Source of the DNA: Desulfofarcimen acetoxidans DSM 771
GTDB lineage: Bacteria; Bacillota; Desulfotomaculia; Desulfotomaculales; Desulfofarciminaceae
DNA: 64,000 nucleotides
Assembly (NCBI RefSeq): GCF_000024205.1
Contig: NC_013216.1
Span: 620,001-684,000, forward strand
Direction of reading: 5' to 3'
Part shown: piece after piece, positions 53,488-62,874 of the stretch
Numbering within the stretch: the first letter of the stretch is position 1
How the letters are laid out: the number at the start of each line of letters is the position of its first letter
The notes under the pieces: model-generated
Seen by the model: the letters and a program-made list of their open reading frames with translations, nothing else
What the model was told of the DNA's origin: nothing
Databases searched by the model: none
Position numbers and translations under genes: made by a program

Positions 53488-53677
53488 ATTTAAAAAAATC
53501 TGTATTAAGGAATTATTTATACTGTTTTTTCTAAAAAAATTGAACTATTCTGAAAAAGGTATTGCAAAAATGATGTTGAAATAAATAACTGTACATAGCA
53601 ATTCTTAGAAAATAATTCCGAGAGGAGGCAATCAGGTACATTATATAATTCTAATAACATGCGAGGGAGATTGTTAA

Positions 53678-55240
53678 ATGAGACTAAGATTGGGAGCAAA
53701 AATCGGAGCCGGTTTTGCAGTAGTATTAGTTTTAACAGTTATAGTTTCTGTCATATCAGCTATTGAATTTGAGAAAATCAATAATAGCTACAGCGAAGTG
53801 CCGATTGTTTTGAAGAGGGTTCTGGCTGCTGAACAAATCAAATATAATGTAGCCATGCAGTCAGCCACTATTAGAGCATACTTTGCTTATCATGATATAA
53901 AGTTTATGGATCAATGCAACCAATATGGTGAGGAAAACGTCAGAATTGAGCAGCAGCTTATTAGAGAAGCCAGGTATGAGGAAAACCGCCGCGCCGGCGA
54001 AGAGATGCTGCGGCTGAGCACTGAATATAATAATATTATTAAAGATACCGCCAGGTTGTTTGACCAGGGTAAAATAGCCGAGGGTACGGCTCAAGCTGTT
54101 GATAAAGGTGTGCCAATATCAAAGGCATTAACAGAAAAGGTTACTGAATATACTGTAAGGAGAGAGGAAGAAATATCGAAATCTTCTCAAACGGTTGCGG
54201 ATATTAGCGGCGAAGCGAAAAACACAGTCTTTATCATATCTATTCTCGTCTTTTTATGTGGGATTGCAGTCAGCTGTTTTGTAACCAGGATGATTACTAA
54301 ACCTATAAAACTGCTTACAAACAGCGCGATAATAACTTCAAAGGGTGACCTCACAGCACGTGTGCAAAATATTAAAGGCGGGGATGAGATAGCCGAATTG
54401 GCTGCGGCAGTGAACGAAATATCGGAAGCCATGCGGCAGTTTATGCTGAAAATAAAGAACAATGCTGCCAGGCTGGCTGGCCACAGCGAGGAGCTCATGG
54501 CAGTCGGTGAGGAAGCCAGTGCCACAATTGAAGAGATATCCGGTACTGCTCAAGGCATGGCGGCGTTATCAGAGGAAAGCACCGCGGGTGCGGAAACTGC
54601 TGCTGAGGGTGCCGAGTATGTTAAACAGGCAGCCTATGAGGGTAACAGATCTGTGCAGGATGCCGTAGTCAAAATGGGTAAGATTCAAGAAGATACCCGC
54701 GATTTGCTTATAACCGTTAAAGAGCTGGGAAATCGTTCACAGCAGATTGGCCAGGTGATCGAAGTCATTTCCGGCATAGCCGGCCAGACTAATCTTTTGG
54801 CCTTAAATGCGGCTATTGAAGCAGCCCGCGCCGGTGAGCAGGGACGTGGCTTTGCCGTGGTAGCCGAGGAAGTGCGCAAGCTGGCGGAGCAATCAGCGGA
54901 ATCTGCCAAACAGATAGCGGGAATAATCGAAATGATTCAAAATGATATGCAAAAGGCCAATCACAAGATGGATTTGGGGGCAATAGAAGTCGAAGAAGGT
55001 GTTAAAATAGCCAACCGGGCCGGGGTCGCTCTGAATAGAATTATAGAATTGATTGAGCAAAGTGTGGAATCGATTAAACAGATTGCTGAAGGGTCCAAGC
55101 AGTCCAGTGAAGGGACGCAGCAGCTATCATCGGCAACTCAACAGGTTTCATCTACAGTACAGCAGCAGGCGGCAGCCGCACAGGAGTTGGCCGGAATGGC
55201 AGATGAACTGCGGGATATGCTCAGTGGATTTAAGCTATAG
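53678..55240 (+). CDS. methyl-accepting chemotaxis protein (second cluster)
   Basis: A 520-residue receptor. Membrane segment 1 (about 9-30), a four-helix-bundle sensor (about 31-182), segment 2 (about 187-208), one HAMP ([16 protein letters not shown]) and the signalling domain with [20 protein letters not shown] and [11 protein letters not shown]. It lies directly upstream of motA-motB-cheA-cheB but is separated by its own terminator. Ligand unknown. Confidence 0.94.
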   Translation: MRLRLGAKIGAGFAVVLVLTVIVSVISAIEFEKINNSYSEVPIVLKRVLAAEQIKYNVAMQSATIRAYFAYHDIKFMDQCNQYGEENVRIEQQLIREARYEENRRAGEEMLRLSTEYNNIIKDTARLFDQGKIAEGTAQAVDKGVPISKALTEKVTEYTVRREEEISKSSQTVADISGEAKNTVFIISILVFLCGIAVSCFVTRMITKPIKLLTNSAIITSKGDLTARVQNIKGGDEIAELAAAVNEISEAMRQFMLKIKNNAARLAGHSEELMAVGEEASATIEEISGTAQGMAALSEESTAGAETAAEGAEYVKQAAYEGNRSVQDAVVKMGKIQEDTRDLLITVKELGNRSQQIGQVIEVISGIAGQTNLLALNAAIEAARAGEQGRGFAVVAEEVRKLAEQSAESAKQIAGIIEMIQNDMQKANHKMDLGAIEVEEGVKIANRAGVALNRIIELIEQSVESIKQIAEGSKQSSEGTQQLSSATQQVSSTVQQQAAAAQELAGMADELRDMLSGFKL

Positions 55241-55242
55241 AG

Positions 55243-55279
55243 AAAAAATGCATGCCTGGTTTACCGGCATGCATTTTTT
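55243..55279 (+). terminator. terminator after the receptor gene
   Basis: AAAAAATGCATGCC (55243-55256) pairs perfectly with GGCATGCATTTTTT (55266-55279), loop of 9 nt. Confidence 0.88.
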
Positions 55280-55528
55280 CTCTTCCTATGGATATGTCCT
55301 TAACTGCACAAAAATAACATCTATAATAAATGACGTAAGTTTGCTCTCCTGTACTAATAATTCTTTGACTAAAATTTCAGTATAATTTAAAATTATAACA
55401 GTATTTACTATGTAAATTAATAAAAGGACCTATTTTTCTTCTTATTATTGCAGGAAGTTTATGACTGGAGGCGAAATTAATTTAGTAATCCCAATTACAG
55501 CAGGTTTTGCGAGGGGAATGATTTTAGG

Positions 55529-56311
55529 ATGGATTTAGCGGTATTGATAGGCGTTGTGGGAGGATTGCTTTCCCTCGTTTTGGGTTTTATGTGGGAAGGC
55601 GGGCACGTAGGCTCGTTAATTCAAAAAACTGCGGCTTTGATTGTTTTCGGCGGCACTTTTGGGGCTACTGTGGCCTGTTTCTCCGTTCAAGATTTAAAGG
55701 TAATCCCACAGATATTGAAAAACGCCTTAACCGTGAAACTTCCGGAGGAAAGTGAAATTATTGACCAGATAGTTGATTTGGCTGATCAGGCCAGGCGGGA
55801 AGGTTTATTGTACTTAGAGGATCAAATTAGTTCGATGGATAATGAGTTTTTAAAAAAAGGTATTCAACTGGTTATTGACGGTACTGAAGCAGAGTTGGTA
55901 CGCAATATCATGGAAACAGAAATTATTTCTTTAGAGGAGCGCAATGAGGTGGGGGCAAGCTTTTTTGAAGCTGCCGGTGGCTTTGCTCCCACTATGGGAA
56001 TTATTGGAACTGTAATGGGTCTGGTGCATGTTTTAGGAAACATGGATGATCCGACGACTTTAGGTCCCAAGATTGCCGTGGCTTTTATTGCAACTCTTTA
56101 CGGTGTTGCCAGTGCCAATGTTCTTTATTTGCCGTTGGGGGCAAAGATAAAAAATGTAAGCAAAAAAGAAGTTATAATTAAAGAACTGGTAATGGAAGGT
56201 GTCATAGCGCTGCAGGGAGGTAATAACCCGCTGCTGATTAGAGAGAGGTTAAACGCCTATTTGAACCCTAATAAGAGACCGCCCGGCAATAAACCCTATG
56301 AGGAGGATTAA
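55529..56311 (+). CDS. motA: flagellar motor stator protein MotA
   Basis: A 260-residue stator subunit with four membrane segments and the cytoplasmic loop containing the rotor-interacting charged residues (LADQARREGLLYLEDQI). It has the conserved GFAPTMGIIGTVMGLVHVL near segment 3. With MotB it forms the ion channel that drives the flagellum. The stop overlaps the motB start (TAATG). Confidence 0.95.
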   Translation: MDLAVLIGVVGGLLSLVLGFMWEGGHVGSLIQKTAALIVFGGTFGATVACFSVQDLKVIPQILKNALTVKLPEESEIIDQIVDLADQARREGLLYLEDQISSMDNEFLKKGIQLVIDGTEAELVRNIMETEIISLEERNEVGASFFEAAGGFAPTMGIIGTVMGLVHVLGNMDDPTTLGPKIAVAFIATLYGVASANVLYLPLGAKIKNVSKKEVIIKELVMEGVIALQGGNNPLLIRERLNAYLNPNKRPPGNKPYEED

Positions 56312-57138
56312 TGAGCAGGAAAAGAAAAGGTAAAGCTGAGAAAGAAAACGGTGAGCGCTGGCTGATAACTTATTCTGATTTAATAACCCTCTTAATGATA
56401 TTTTTTATAATAATGTTTGCCATGAGCGAAATAAGCAACCAGAAATTTGTCGCCATGGCCAGCAGCCTGAGTATTGCTCTGGGGGGGTCGGAACATATTC
56501 TGCCGGGTGCCGGTCCTTCCGCTATTGAAAGCAATCCGTCGCCTCCGATACAAGTGCAGCAGATACAAAAAGAAGCGGAGCAGTTAAAGGAACTGCAGAA
56601 AGAATTGCATGATCTTATTGAGAAAAAAAATTTGACCGGTCATATACTGGTTTCTATTGAGGAACGGGGACTTGTGGTAAGCTTTCTCGACCCGGTGCTG
56701 TTTCCTTTAGGATCGGCGCAGCTTACTCCCAAGGCCAAGAATATTGTACAGGAAGTGGGACAGATCCTTTTAAAATCAGACAACTATATAAGAATCGAAG
56801 GTCATACGGACGATATACCGATAAATACGGCTATCTACCCATCCAATTGGGAGTTGTCCGCTGCCAGGGCTACCAGTGTAGTGCAGGAATTAATCAAAAC
56901 CATGTCCTTTCCCCCCGAGCGCCTTGCCGCCACAGGTTATGGTGAATATCGCCCTCGTGTGCCCAATGATTCTATGGATCACAAACAAATGAACAGGCGG
57001 GTGGATATAGTGGTGGTGCGGAGCAAATATGAACAGTCTGAGCCTATGATTTTGCAAACTGAAGATCAGAAATCAGAAGGAAATACAACTGATACCCTGA
57101 TTCCGCAAATGCAGAGGCAGGATAATAAATCTCTCTGA
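56311..57138 (+). CDS. motB: flagellar motor stator protein MotB
   Basis: A 275-residue protein with a single membrane segment (about 20-45) carrying the ion-binding Asp in TYSDLITLLMIFFIIMF (D23). A C-terminal OmpA-like peptidoglycan-binding domain (about 125-245) has IRIEGHTDDIPI and SAARATSVVQEL. The start overlaps the motA stop, giving coupled translation. Confidence 0.95.
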   Translation: MSRKRKGKAEKENGERWLITYSDLITLLMIFFIIMFAMSEISNQKFVAMASSLSIALGGSEHILPGAGPSAIESNPSPPIQVQQIQKEAEQLKELQKELHDLIEKKNLTGHILVSIEERGLVVSFLDPVLFPLGSAQLTPKAKNIVQEVGQILLKSDNYIRIEGHTDDIPINTAIYPSNWELSAARATSVVQELIKTMSFPPERLAATGYGEYRPRVPNDSMDHKQMNRRVDIVVVRSKYEQSEPMILQTEDQKSEGNTTDTLIPQMQRQDNKSL

Positions 57139-57170
57139 AGTTTAATCATAGTTAAAGGAGGTGGATAATA

Positions 57171-59258
57171 GTGTTTTCATTCTCAAACGAAGAAATAGCT
57201 GTTTTTTTGGATGAATTGGATGAAAAAATACAAATACTTGACGAAAACATTTTGCTACTGGAACGGGAAGGGGAAAACCCTGTCGTAATGCAGGAGATTT
57301 TTCGTGCGGCTCATACAATTAAGGGTTCCTCAGGTGTCATGGGATTTGAGAAAATGGCAAATCTCACTCACGAGATGGAAAACCTGTTTGATGAATTGCG
57401 GCAGGGGCGTATGGGTGTTTCCGATTTCTTAATAGATTTGCTTTTTGAGACCCTGGATACCTTAAGGCTTTTGCGTGATGAAGTGGTCGGAGAGGTATCT
57501 GAGGTTGCGGAAACAGAAGGAATAATAACTAAATTGAGGGACATCAGAACAGGCAATGCAGCTAATATGGAGGAAACAGAGAAATTAAACGAGCCGCGAA
57601 TAAATGAGGAACACGGCGACGCGAACTCGCTTCAACTTGAAGAAGACGAATATTATAATAAAATACATCTGGAAGATGTGGATGAAATCACGGTTCGTGA
57701 AGCTGAATTAAAGGGTTTTCGTACTTATCAGCTGTTTGTTCAACTGGATTACGACACTCAAATGAAATCAGTACGGGCTTATCTGATATTTGAAACGTTG
57801 CAGAAAATCGGGGATATTATTAAATGCGATCCTGAAGTGGAAAAGATCCAGGAAGGCGAATTTGAAAATGACTTCCAGATTATCTTGATTACCAGAGAAG
57901 ATGTTGACAGTCTGAGAAATGTGCTTTTGAGTATTGCGGAGGTCAGGGAAGTAAAGGTTAAGCCATTAGTGCTGCCTGCTGAAGAAGAAGTGGAATTAGT
58001 TGTGGAAGAACATAAAGCCAGACTTGAAGAAAATAGTAAGACAGATTCCGCGGAGAAAGAAAAGAAGGGTATTCAAACTGTTCGGGTGGATGTGCAGAAA
58101 CTGGATAACTTAATGAATCTGGTAGGAGAGTTGGTTATTGATCGCACCAGATTGGATAAATTTGCTGAGATTTTTGAAACAAAATACGGGTCGGACGCCC
58201 TGGTAGAAGTGATTAGCGAGATATCCAATCACCTGGGGCAGGTAACAGGTGATTTGCAGGAAGAGATCATGAAGGCCAGGATGCTTCCGGTCGCTCATGT
58301 TTTCAATCGTTTTCCCAGGATGGTGCGGGATGTTGCCCATAAACTCGGCAAAGAAGTTGACTTTATCGTGGAAGGCCACGAAACTGAATTGGACAGGAAT
58401 GTTATTGAGATAATCGGCGATCCTCTCATCCACCTGATCAGGAATGCCGTGGATCACGGTTTGGAAACTTCTGAGGAGCGTATCAGGCTTGGCAAGCCGG
58501 TGCAGGGCAAGTTGATCCTGAAGGCGTCTTATCAAGAAAGCCAGATTCTGATTACTGTGGAAGATGACGGCCGGGGAATGGACCCCAATGTAATTCGTCA
58601 GAAATCCATAGAAAAAGACATTTTAGATTATGATACCGCAAATCGCATGAGCGAACGCGATATACTTAACCTGTCATTTATGGCCGGATTTTCCACTGCC
58701 GATGCTGTCAGTGATTTATCCGGGCGCGGTGTAGGTTTGGATGTGGTTCGTACTCAAATCGAGAATATTAACGGCATGGTGGAGCTCAGCAGTACACCAG
58801 GTAAAGGAACCAAATTCACTATTAAGCTTCCTTTGACGCTGGCTATTATCAGGACATTAATGGTGGCACTGGATCGTCAGGTTTATGCTTTCCCGCTTAC
58901 TAATGTAGTAGAGACTTTGAGCTTAGGCCAGGAAGAAATTAAGTTGATTAGAAACACAGAAGTTATAATTGTCAGGGGAGATATTTTGCCTTTGCTTCGT
59001 CTTGATGTCTTTTTTCAAGCGAGCAACACGCCTGAAAATAAGATTTATGTGGTTGTGCTGGGTGTCGGGTCAAGAAGGATAGGTGTGGCTGTTGACCGGC
59101 TGCTGGGTGAGCAGGAGATTGTTATTAAATCTCTGGGCAGTTATCTGGGACAGGTGCGCGGCTTATCCGGTGCGGCTATTCTTGGAGACGGGCAGCTTGC
59201 CCTGATTATTGACGTTCGTGGACTGGTTAAAGAATTAAGCAGTGAGGATTTAGTCTAA
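57171..59258 (+). CDS. cheA: chemotaxis histidine kinase CheA (second cluster)
   Basis: A 695-residue CheA starting at GTG behind AAAGGAGGTGG. P1 has H48 ([13 protein letters not shown]), a divergent P2-like middle follows (about 170-280), then P3 ([15 protein letters not shown]), P4 ([27 protein letters not shown]) and P5 ending in [13 protein letters not shown]. It lies 32 nt after motB and overlaps cheB (TAATG). Its last about 90 bp occur again at 61918-62008. It is the likely flagellar CheA. Confidence 0.96.
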   Translation: MFSFSNEEIAVFLDELDEKIQILDENILLLEREGENPVVMQEIFRAAHTIKGSSGVMGFEKMANLTHEMENLFDELRQGRMGVSDFLIDLLFETLDTLRLLRDEVVGEVSEVAETEGIITKLRDIRTGNAANMEETEKLNEPRINEEHGDANSLQLEEDEYYNKIHLEDVDEITVREAELKGFRTYQLFVQLDYDTQMKSVRAYLIFETLQKIGDIIKCDPEVEKIQEGEFENDFQIILITREDVDSLRNVLLSIAEVREVKVKPLVLPAEEEVELVVEEHKARLEENSKTDSAEKEKKGIQTVRVDVQKLDNLMNLVGELVIDRTRLDKFAEIFETKYGSDALVEVISEISNHLGQVTGDLQEEIMKARMLPVAHVFNRFPRMVRDVAHKLGKEVDFIVEGHETELDRNVIEIIGDPLIHLIRNAVDHGLETSEERIRLGKPVQGKLILKASYQESQILITVEDDGRGMDPNVIRQKSIEKDILDYDTANRMSERDILNLSFMAGFSTADAVSDLSGRGVGLDVVRTQIENINGMVELSSTPGKGTKFTIKLPLTLAIIRTLMVALDRQVYAFPLTNVVETLSLGQEEIKLIRNTEVIIVRGDILPLLRLDVFFQASNTPENKIYVVVLGVGSRRIGVAVDRLLGEQEIVIKSLGSYLGQVRGLSGAAILGDGQLALIIDVRGLVKELSSEDLV

Positions 59259-60333
59259 TGGCAAAAATAAAGGTTCTGATAGTTGATGATTCCGCGCTGA
59301 TCCGAAATTTAATCAGCCGCCTGTTGGAAGAGCAGGGTGAATTTCAGGTTATCGGGACGGCACGCAACGGCAAAGAGGCTTTGGAGCGTATTCCTCAGCT
59401 GAAGCCTGATGTTGTGACTATGGATGTGGAAATGCCTGAAATGGACGGGTTAGCGGCACTCAGGCGTCTGATGCGCCAGAACCCGGTTCCGGTAGTTATG
59501 TTGAGCGCCCATACCTTTGCCGGGGCCAAGGCGACTATTGACGCTCTGGCCTACGGTGCGGTGGATTTTGTCGCAAAGCCTTCCAAATCTTCTGAACTCG
59601 GCAAGATGGTTTCTGATTTGGCGGTAAAGCTGAAGATAGCGGCTAAGGTTGCCATGAAGAGAATGACCGGGCGGCCGGTGGTTTCCAGGGTGACCAGGCC
59701 GGCGACGGCATCACGCTCGGGCAAAACAGATCTGTTGGTTATAGGTTCTTCTACCGGCGGGCCGGCCGCGCTGCAGACCCTGGTGCCGGCACTGCCCAAG
59801 GATTTTCCGTCTGCCGTGGTTCTGGTACAGCATTTTCCGGTTGGTTTCAGCCAGGCCCTGGCTGAAAGCCTGGGCCGGAGATGCCGGCTTACAGTGAGTC
59901 ATGCCGTTCACGGGGAAGCTGTGCGGCCGGGTCATGTTTTGGTGGCGCCTGCCGGTATGGAATTTACTTTTCAGGGCAGGCCGGGATCTGTCACAGTAAA
60001 TCTAAGCCACGGCAAAGCTCCTGTGTCGCTGGGCAGTTTTCGCCCTTCCGTGGATGTGGTTATGACATCGGCAGCCAGGACGTACGGGGACAGGGTAATG
60101 GGAGTTTTATTGACCGGTATGGGGAGAGACGGGGCCCAGGGTATGCTGGAGATTAAAAAGGTTAGAGGCAGAACTATTGCTCAGGATGAAAGCACCTGTG
60201 TTGTTTTCGGAATGCCCAAGGAAGCTATTAAGTTAGGTGCGGCGGATAAAGTAAGTCCCTTGCCGGAAATTCCGGCGGATATTCTGAATATGCTGTAAAG
60301 ATAACTCAAGCCTGAACCGTACGGTTCAGGCTT
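59168..60333 (+). repeat. cheA-tail/cheB duplicated segment, intact copy
   Basis: From the last codons of cheA through cheB and its terminator this stretch is repeated at 61918-62731 with few substitutions. The second copy lacks an internal 352 bp. Confidence 0.92.
59258..60298 (+). CDS. cheB: CheB methylesterase (second cluster, intact)
   Basis: A 346-residue CheB. The receiver (1-120) has LIVDDSALIRN, phospho-Asp in TMDVEMPEMDG and the conserved Lys in FVAKPS. The esterase has Ser in IGSSTGGPAA, His in VQHFPVGFSQ and Asp in GMGRDGAQG. It is translated with cheA (TAATG overlap). Confidence 0.96.
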   Translation: MAKIKVLIVDDSALIRNLISRLLEEQGEFQVIGTARNGKEALERIPQLKPDVVTMDVEMPEMDGLAALRRLMRQNPVPVVMLSAHTFAGAKATIDALAYGAVDFVAKPSKSSELGKMVSDLAVKLKIAAKVAMKRMTGRPVVSRVTRPATASRSGKTDLLVIGSSTGGPAALQTLVPALPKDFPSAVVLVQHFPVGFSQALAESLGRRCRLTVSHAVHGEAVRPGHVLVAPAGMEFTFQGRPGSVTVNLSHGKAPVSLGSFRPSVDVVMTSAARTYGDRVMGVLLTGMGRDGAQGMLEIKKVRGRTIAQDESTCVVFGMPKEAIKLGAADKVSPLPEIPADILNML

Positions 60334-60344
60334 GAGTTATCTTT
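60297..60344. terminator. extended 22-bp palindrome after cheB
   Basis: AAAGATAACTCAAGCCTGAACC (22 bases, split here as AAAGATAACTC and AAGCCTGAACC) pairs perfectly with its complement at 60323-60344 around GTAC. Only the inner 10 bp are found in the second copy, followed there by a T-run. The extension has removed the T-run, so its terminator strength is doubtful. Confidence 0.75.
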
Positions 60345-60412
60345 ACAATAAAAACCAAGTTTGGCGATATATTTTACTAAATGTAGGTATTTATGGGTTT
60401 AGAGTTTTGTCC

Positions 60413-60700
60413 CTACATCCAACGCTCTGCTGCTTTTAGGACTGGCTCGAAACGTTTTTTATCAATAACAACCTCACATTTCAATGCATTGAGAATCTCC
60501 ACCAATTGAGATGAAGGTTGCGTAATACTCAACCAGGAACGATTTGTCTGTTGAATGGCAAGACGGTTAATCAGGCATTCCTTTAAAAGACCAAAAACTT
60601 CTTCAGTAGAATAACCCAGGTGTGTTTCCATTTCAGCTTCAAATATTTTCTGTAATGTGTCTTTAAACAGGTTTTTGTTGATTCCCCAATTGTTTTACTT
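60413..60700 (-). pseudogene. IS256-type transposase remnant and adjoining scrap
   Basis: On the reverse strand, NLFKDTLQKIFEAEMETHLG resembles the N-terminal region of mutator (IS256) transposases. It then passes into unrelated sequence (72-codon frame 60413-60631) that I do not recognise. No catalytic DDE region is present. The rest of 60345-60826 has nothing else identifiable. Confidence 0.5.
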
Positions 60701-60826
60701 CTTATGTCTTGCATAAGTGGCTAACTGCTTTATTGGTAAGTCTAGCCATTTACACAAACATTAAGACATCCACATGAGCATTGGGTACCTGTTGAACTGA
60801 GCGAATCCATTAACCGGGCCTCACTT

Positions 60827-61825
60827 TTAATTTAACTCATTTTTTAGCTTTTGGACAATGTTCTTGTCCAAGCCTGTTATTTCTACAATATCATCAATAG
60901 AAAATCCCTTCTTCAAGGCCACTCTAGCCGTATCTATCGCCTTTCGCAGTTCACCTTCCTTTAAGCCTTCCGCTTTGCCTTTTTCTACTCCTCTGGCCTC
61001 CGCCTGCTGCTGCATCTCATCCAGGGTTACCTCAAGGTTCATAATCATAAACTCCACCTCCGATTGGTTGGTTTCCTCCATTATTCGGTCGATTTCCTTT
61101 TGCAGTTGGCCCGACATTTTCGGTTTGATGACATTTTTGAGCCAGACAATGAATTGCCGGAATTCATCCGGGGTCAGTTTCCTCAACACCCTGATTGATT
61201 TCCGCAGACGACTGATCAGTTCCTTATGGGTCATTGTCTGATCCAGGAGAAACACACTGGAAATCAAGTTCGCCATTTCGTACAGTTCTTGATCGCTGTA
61301 CCCGTTAACGTCAAAAAGTATATAGCTGAAATCCAGCACTCGCCTCCCGAACTTTTCGTGGTCAGCCAACATTTCCCGGAAATTCATCTTAGCAGACCAA
61401 CTGTTCTTACCGTTGTAAAGTACAGCCGGTACTATTGCGGGTAAACGGAAACCTTTGCGCTCCCTTTCTTCTTTCGGAGTGTTATTGTAAGTTTCCCGCC
61501 ATATCTGCACCATATATTGCAGCAGGCGGAAGGGCATCAGAAAATCCACAGTGGATTGTAGTTCCAGAAGTATGTAGAATATGACATCCCTTTCCTTCAT
61601 CCGCAGCCTATATACCACGTCTGCCTCTTTTTCACTGAAATCTTCCAACACGTATGACTTATCAACCAGGATCAATCTGTCTTCATCTATTTCATTCACC
61701 CACTCCTCCTGCACAAAGGTTCTGATCAACTCCAGGAATGTCTTTTTGTTGGTGAGTAGCTGTTTATAGCCTTTGTCATGAGGGTGGTGTGGATGTTTTG
61801 TGTCAGTTTGACCATTTTCCGTCAT
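60827..61825 (-). CDS. Rpn/YhgA-like nuclease family protein
   Basis: A 332-residue protein of the Rpn (recombination-promoting nuclease, PD-(D/E)XK-like) family. It has DKGYKQLLTNKKTFLELIRT at the N-terminus, EADVVYRL and a FYILLELQSTVDFLMPFRLL stretch, and a coiled C-terminal tail with a KGFSIDDIVEITGL motif. The start at 61825 follows GAAGGGAG. It lies between the two copies of the cheA/cheB tail. Known Rpn proteins cut DNA and raise RecA-independent recombination; activity here is inferred. Confidence 0.85.
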   Translation of the reverse strand: MTENGQTDTKHPHHPHDKGYKQLLTNKKTFLELIRTFVQEEWVNEIDEDRLILVDKSYVLEDFSEKEADVVYRLRMKERDVIFYILLELQSTVDFLMPFRLLQYMVQIWRETYNNTPKEERERKGFRLPAIVPAVLYNGKNSWSAKMNFREMLADHEKFGRRVLDFSYILFDVNGYSDQELYEMANLISSVFLLDQTMTHKELISRLRKSIRVLRKLTPDEFRQFIVWLKNVIKPKMSGQLQKEIDRIMEETNQSEVEFMIMNLEVTLDEMQQQAEARGVEKGKAEGLKEGELRKAIDTARVALKKGFSIDDIVEITGLDKNIVQKLKNELN

Positions 61826-61917
61826 GGGATCACTCCCTTCGTAATTATTATATCACAGACTGCCCTGGATGGTCATTGGATCATAAAAACATTGATCTTC
61901 CTGTTATTTATCCTGTT

Positions 61918-62008
61918 CGGTGCGGCTATTCTTGGAGACGGGCAGCTTGCCTTGATTGTTGACGTTCGTGGACTGGTCAAAGAATTAAGCAGTGAGGATT
62001 TAGTCTAA
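61918..62008 (+). pseudogene. cheA 3'-end fragment
   Basis: The last about 30 codons of the CheA at 57171 ([20 protein letters not shown], then KELSSEDLV and stop), joined to unrelated upstream sequence. No start codon or remaining CheA domains. Confidence 0.9.
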
Positions 62009-62696
62009 TGACAAAAATAAAGGTTCTGGTAGTTGATGATTCCGCGCTGATCCGTAATTTAATCAGCCGCCTGTTGGAAGAGCAGGGTGAATTTCAGGTT
62101 ATCGGGACGGCACGCAACGGTAAAGAGGCTTTGGAGCGTATTCCCCAGTTAAAGCCTGATGTTGTGACTATGGATGTAGAAATGCCTGAAATGGATGGGT
62201 TAGTCCGGCTGCCGTGGTTCTGGTGCAGCGTTTTCCGGTAGGTTTCAGCCAGGCTCTGGCCGAAAGCCTGGGCCGGAAATGCCGGCTTACAGTGAGTCAT
62301 GCCGTTCACGGGGAAGCTGTGCGGCCGGGTCATGTTTTGGTGGCCCCTGCCGGTATGGAATTTACTTTTCAGGGCAGGCCGGGATCTGTCACAGTAAATC
62401 TAAGCCACGGCAAAGCTCCTGTGTCGCTGGGCAGTTTTCGCCCTTCCGTGGATGTGGTTATGACATCGGCAGCCAGGACGTACGGGGACAGGGTAATGGG
62501 AGTTTTATTGACCGGTATGGGGAGAGACGGGGCCCAGGGTATGCTGGAGATTAAAAAGGTTAGAGGCAGAACTATTGCTCAGGATGAAAGCACCTGTGTT
62601 GTTTTCGGAATGCCCAAGGAAGCTATTAAGTTAGGTGCGGCGGATAAAGTAAGTCCCTTGCCGGAAATTCCGGCGGATATTTTGAATATGCTGTAA
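62008..62696 (+). pseudogene. broken second cheB
   Basis: The receiver start (MTKIKVLVVDDSALIRN to PEMDGL) matches the intact CheB, then a 352-nt deletion (117 codons plus 1) shifts the frame. The second frame resumes at VLVQRFPVGFSQALAESLGR and runs to the normal C-terminus. The catalytic Ser segment and the receiver's second half are lost; the His motif reads QRF instead of QHF. Confidence 0.92.
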
Positions 62697-62706
62697 AGAT
62701 AACTCA

Positions 62707-62738
62707 AGCCTGAACCGTACGGTTCAGGCTTTTTATTT
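62707..62738 (+). terminator. terminator after the broken cheB
   Basis: AGCCTGAACC-GTAC-GGTTCAGGCT is a 10-bp stem-loop with TTTTTATTTT following. It is the standard form of the element that is extended in the other copy. Confidence 0.9.
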
Positions 62739-62769
62739 TGGCTAAAAGATAAAAATTCTATACTGTCAC

Positions 62770-62796
62770 TAAAGTTAAATAAAAACCTGTCGATAA
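62770..62796 (+). promoter_or_regulatory. sigma-28 (sigma-D) promoter of flagellin
   Basis: TAAA (62770-62773), exactly 15 bp, then GTCGATAA (62789-62796), one base from the sigma-28 -10 consensus GCCGATAA. The start codon lies 79 bp downstream. Confidence 0.85.
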
Positions 62797-62874
62797 TATG
62801 ATTAAGAAGCTAAGTTGGTAGCTTTCTTAAATGGCATGGATGCCAAAATTATTTTTCAGGGAGGAATGCATAGT

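Larger units (their letters stand above)
61918..62731 (+). repeat. cheA-tail/cheB duplicated segment, deleted copy
   Basis: Repeat of 59168-60333 lacking about 352 bp (equivalent to 59454-59808). Copy boundaries share a short CGG at the left. Confidence 0.9.

Noticed and set aside
62214-62696. Stand-alone CheB esterase gene
   Set aside because: It lacks the catalytic Ser segment, has no ribosome site and is explained by a deletion within a duplicated cheB.
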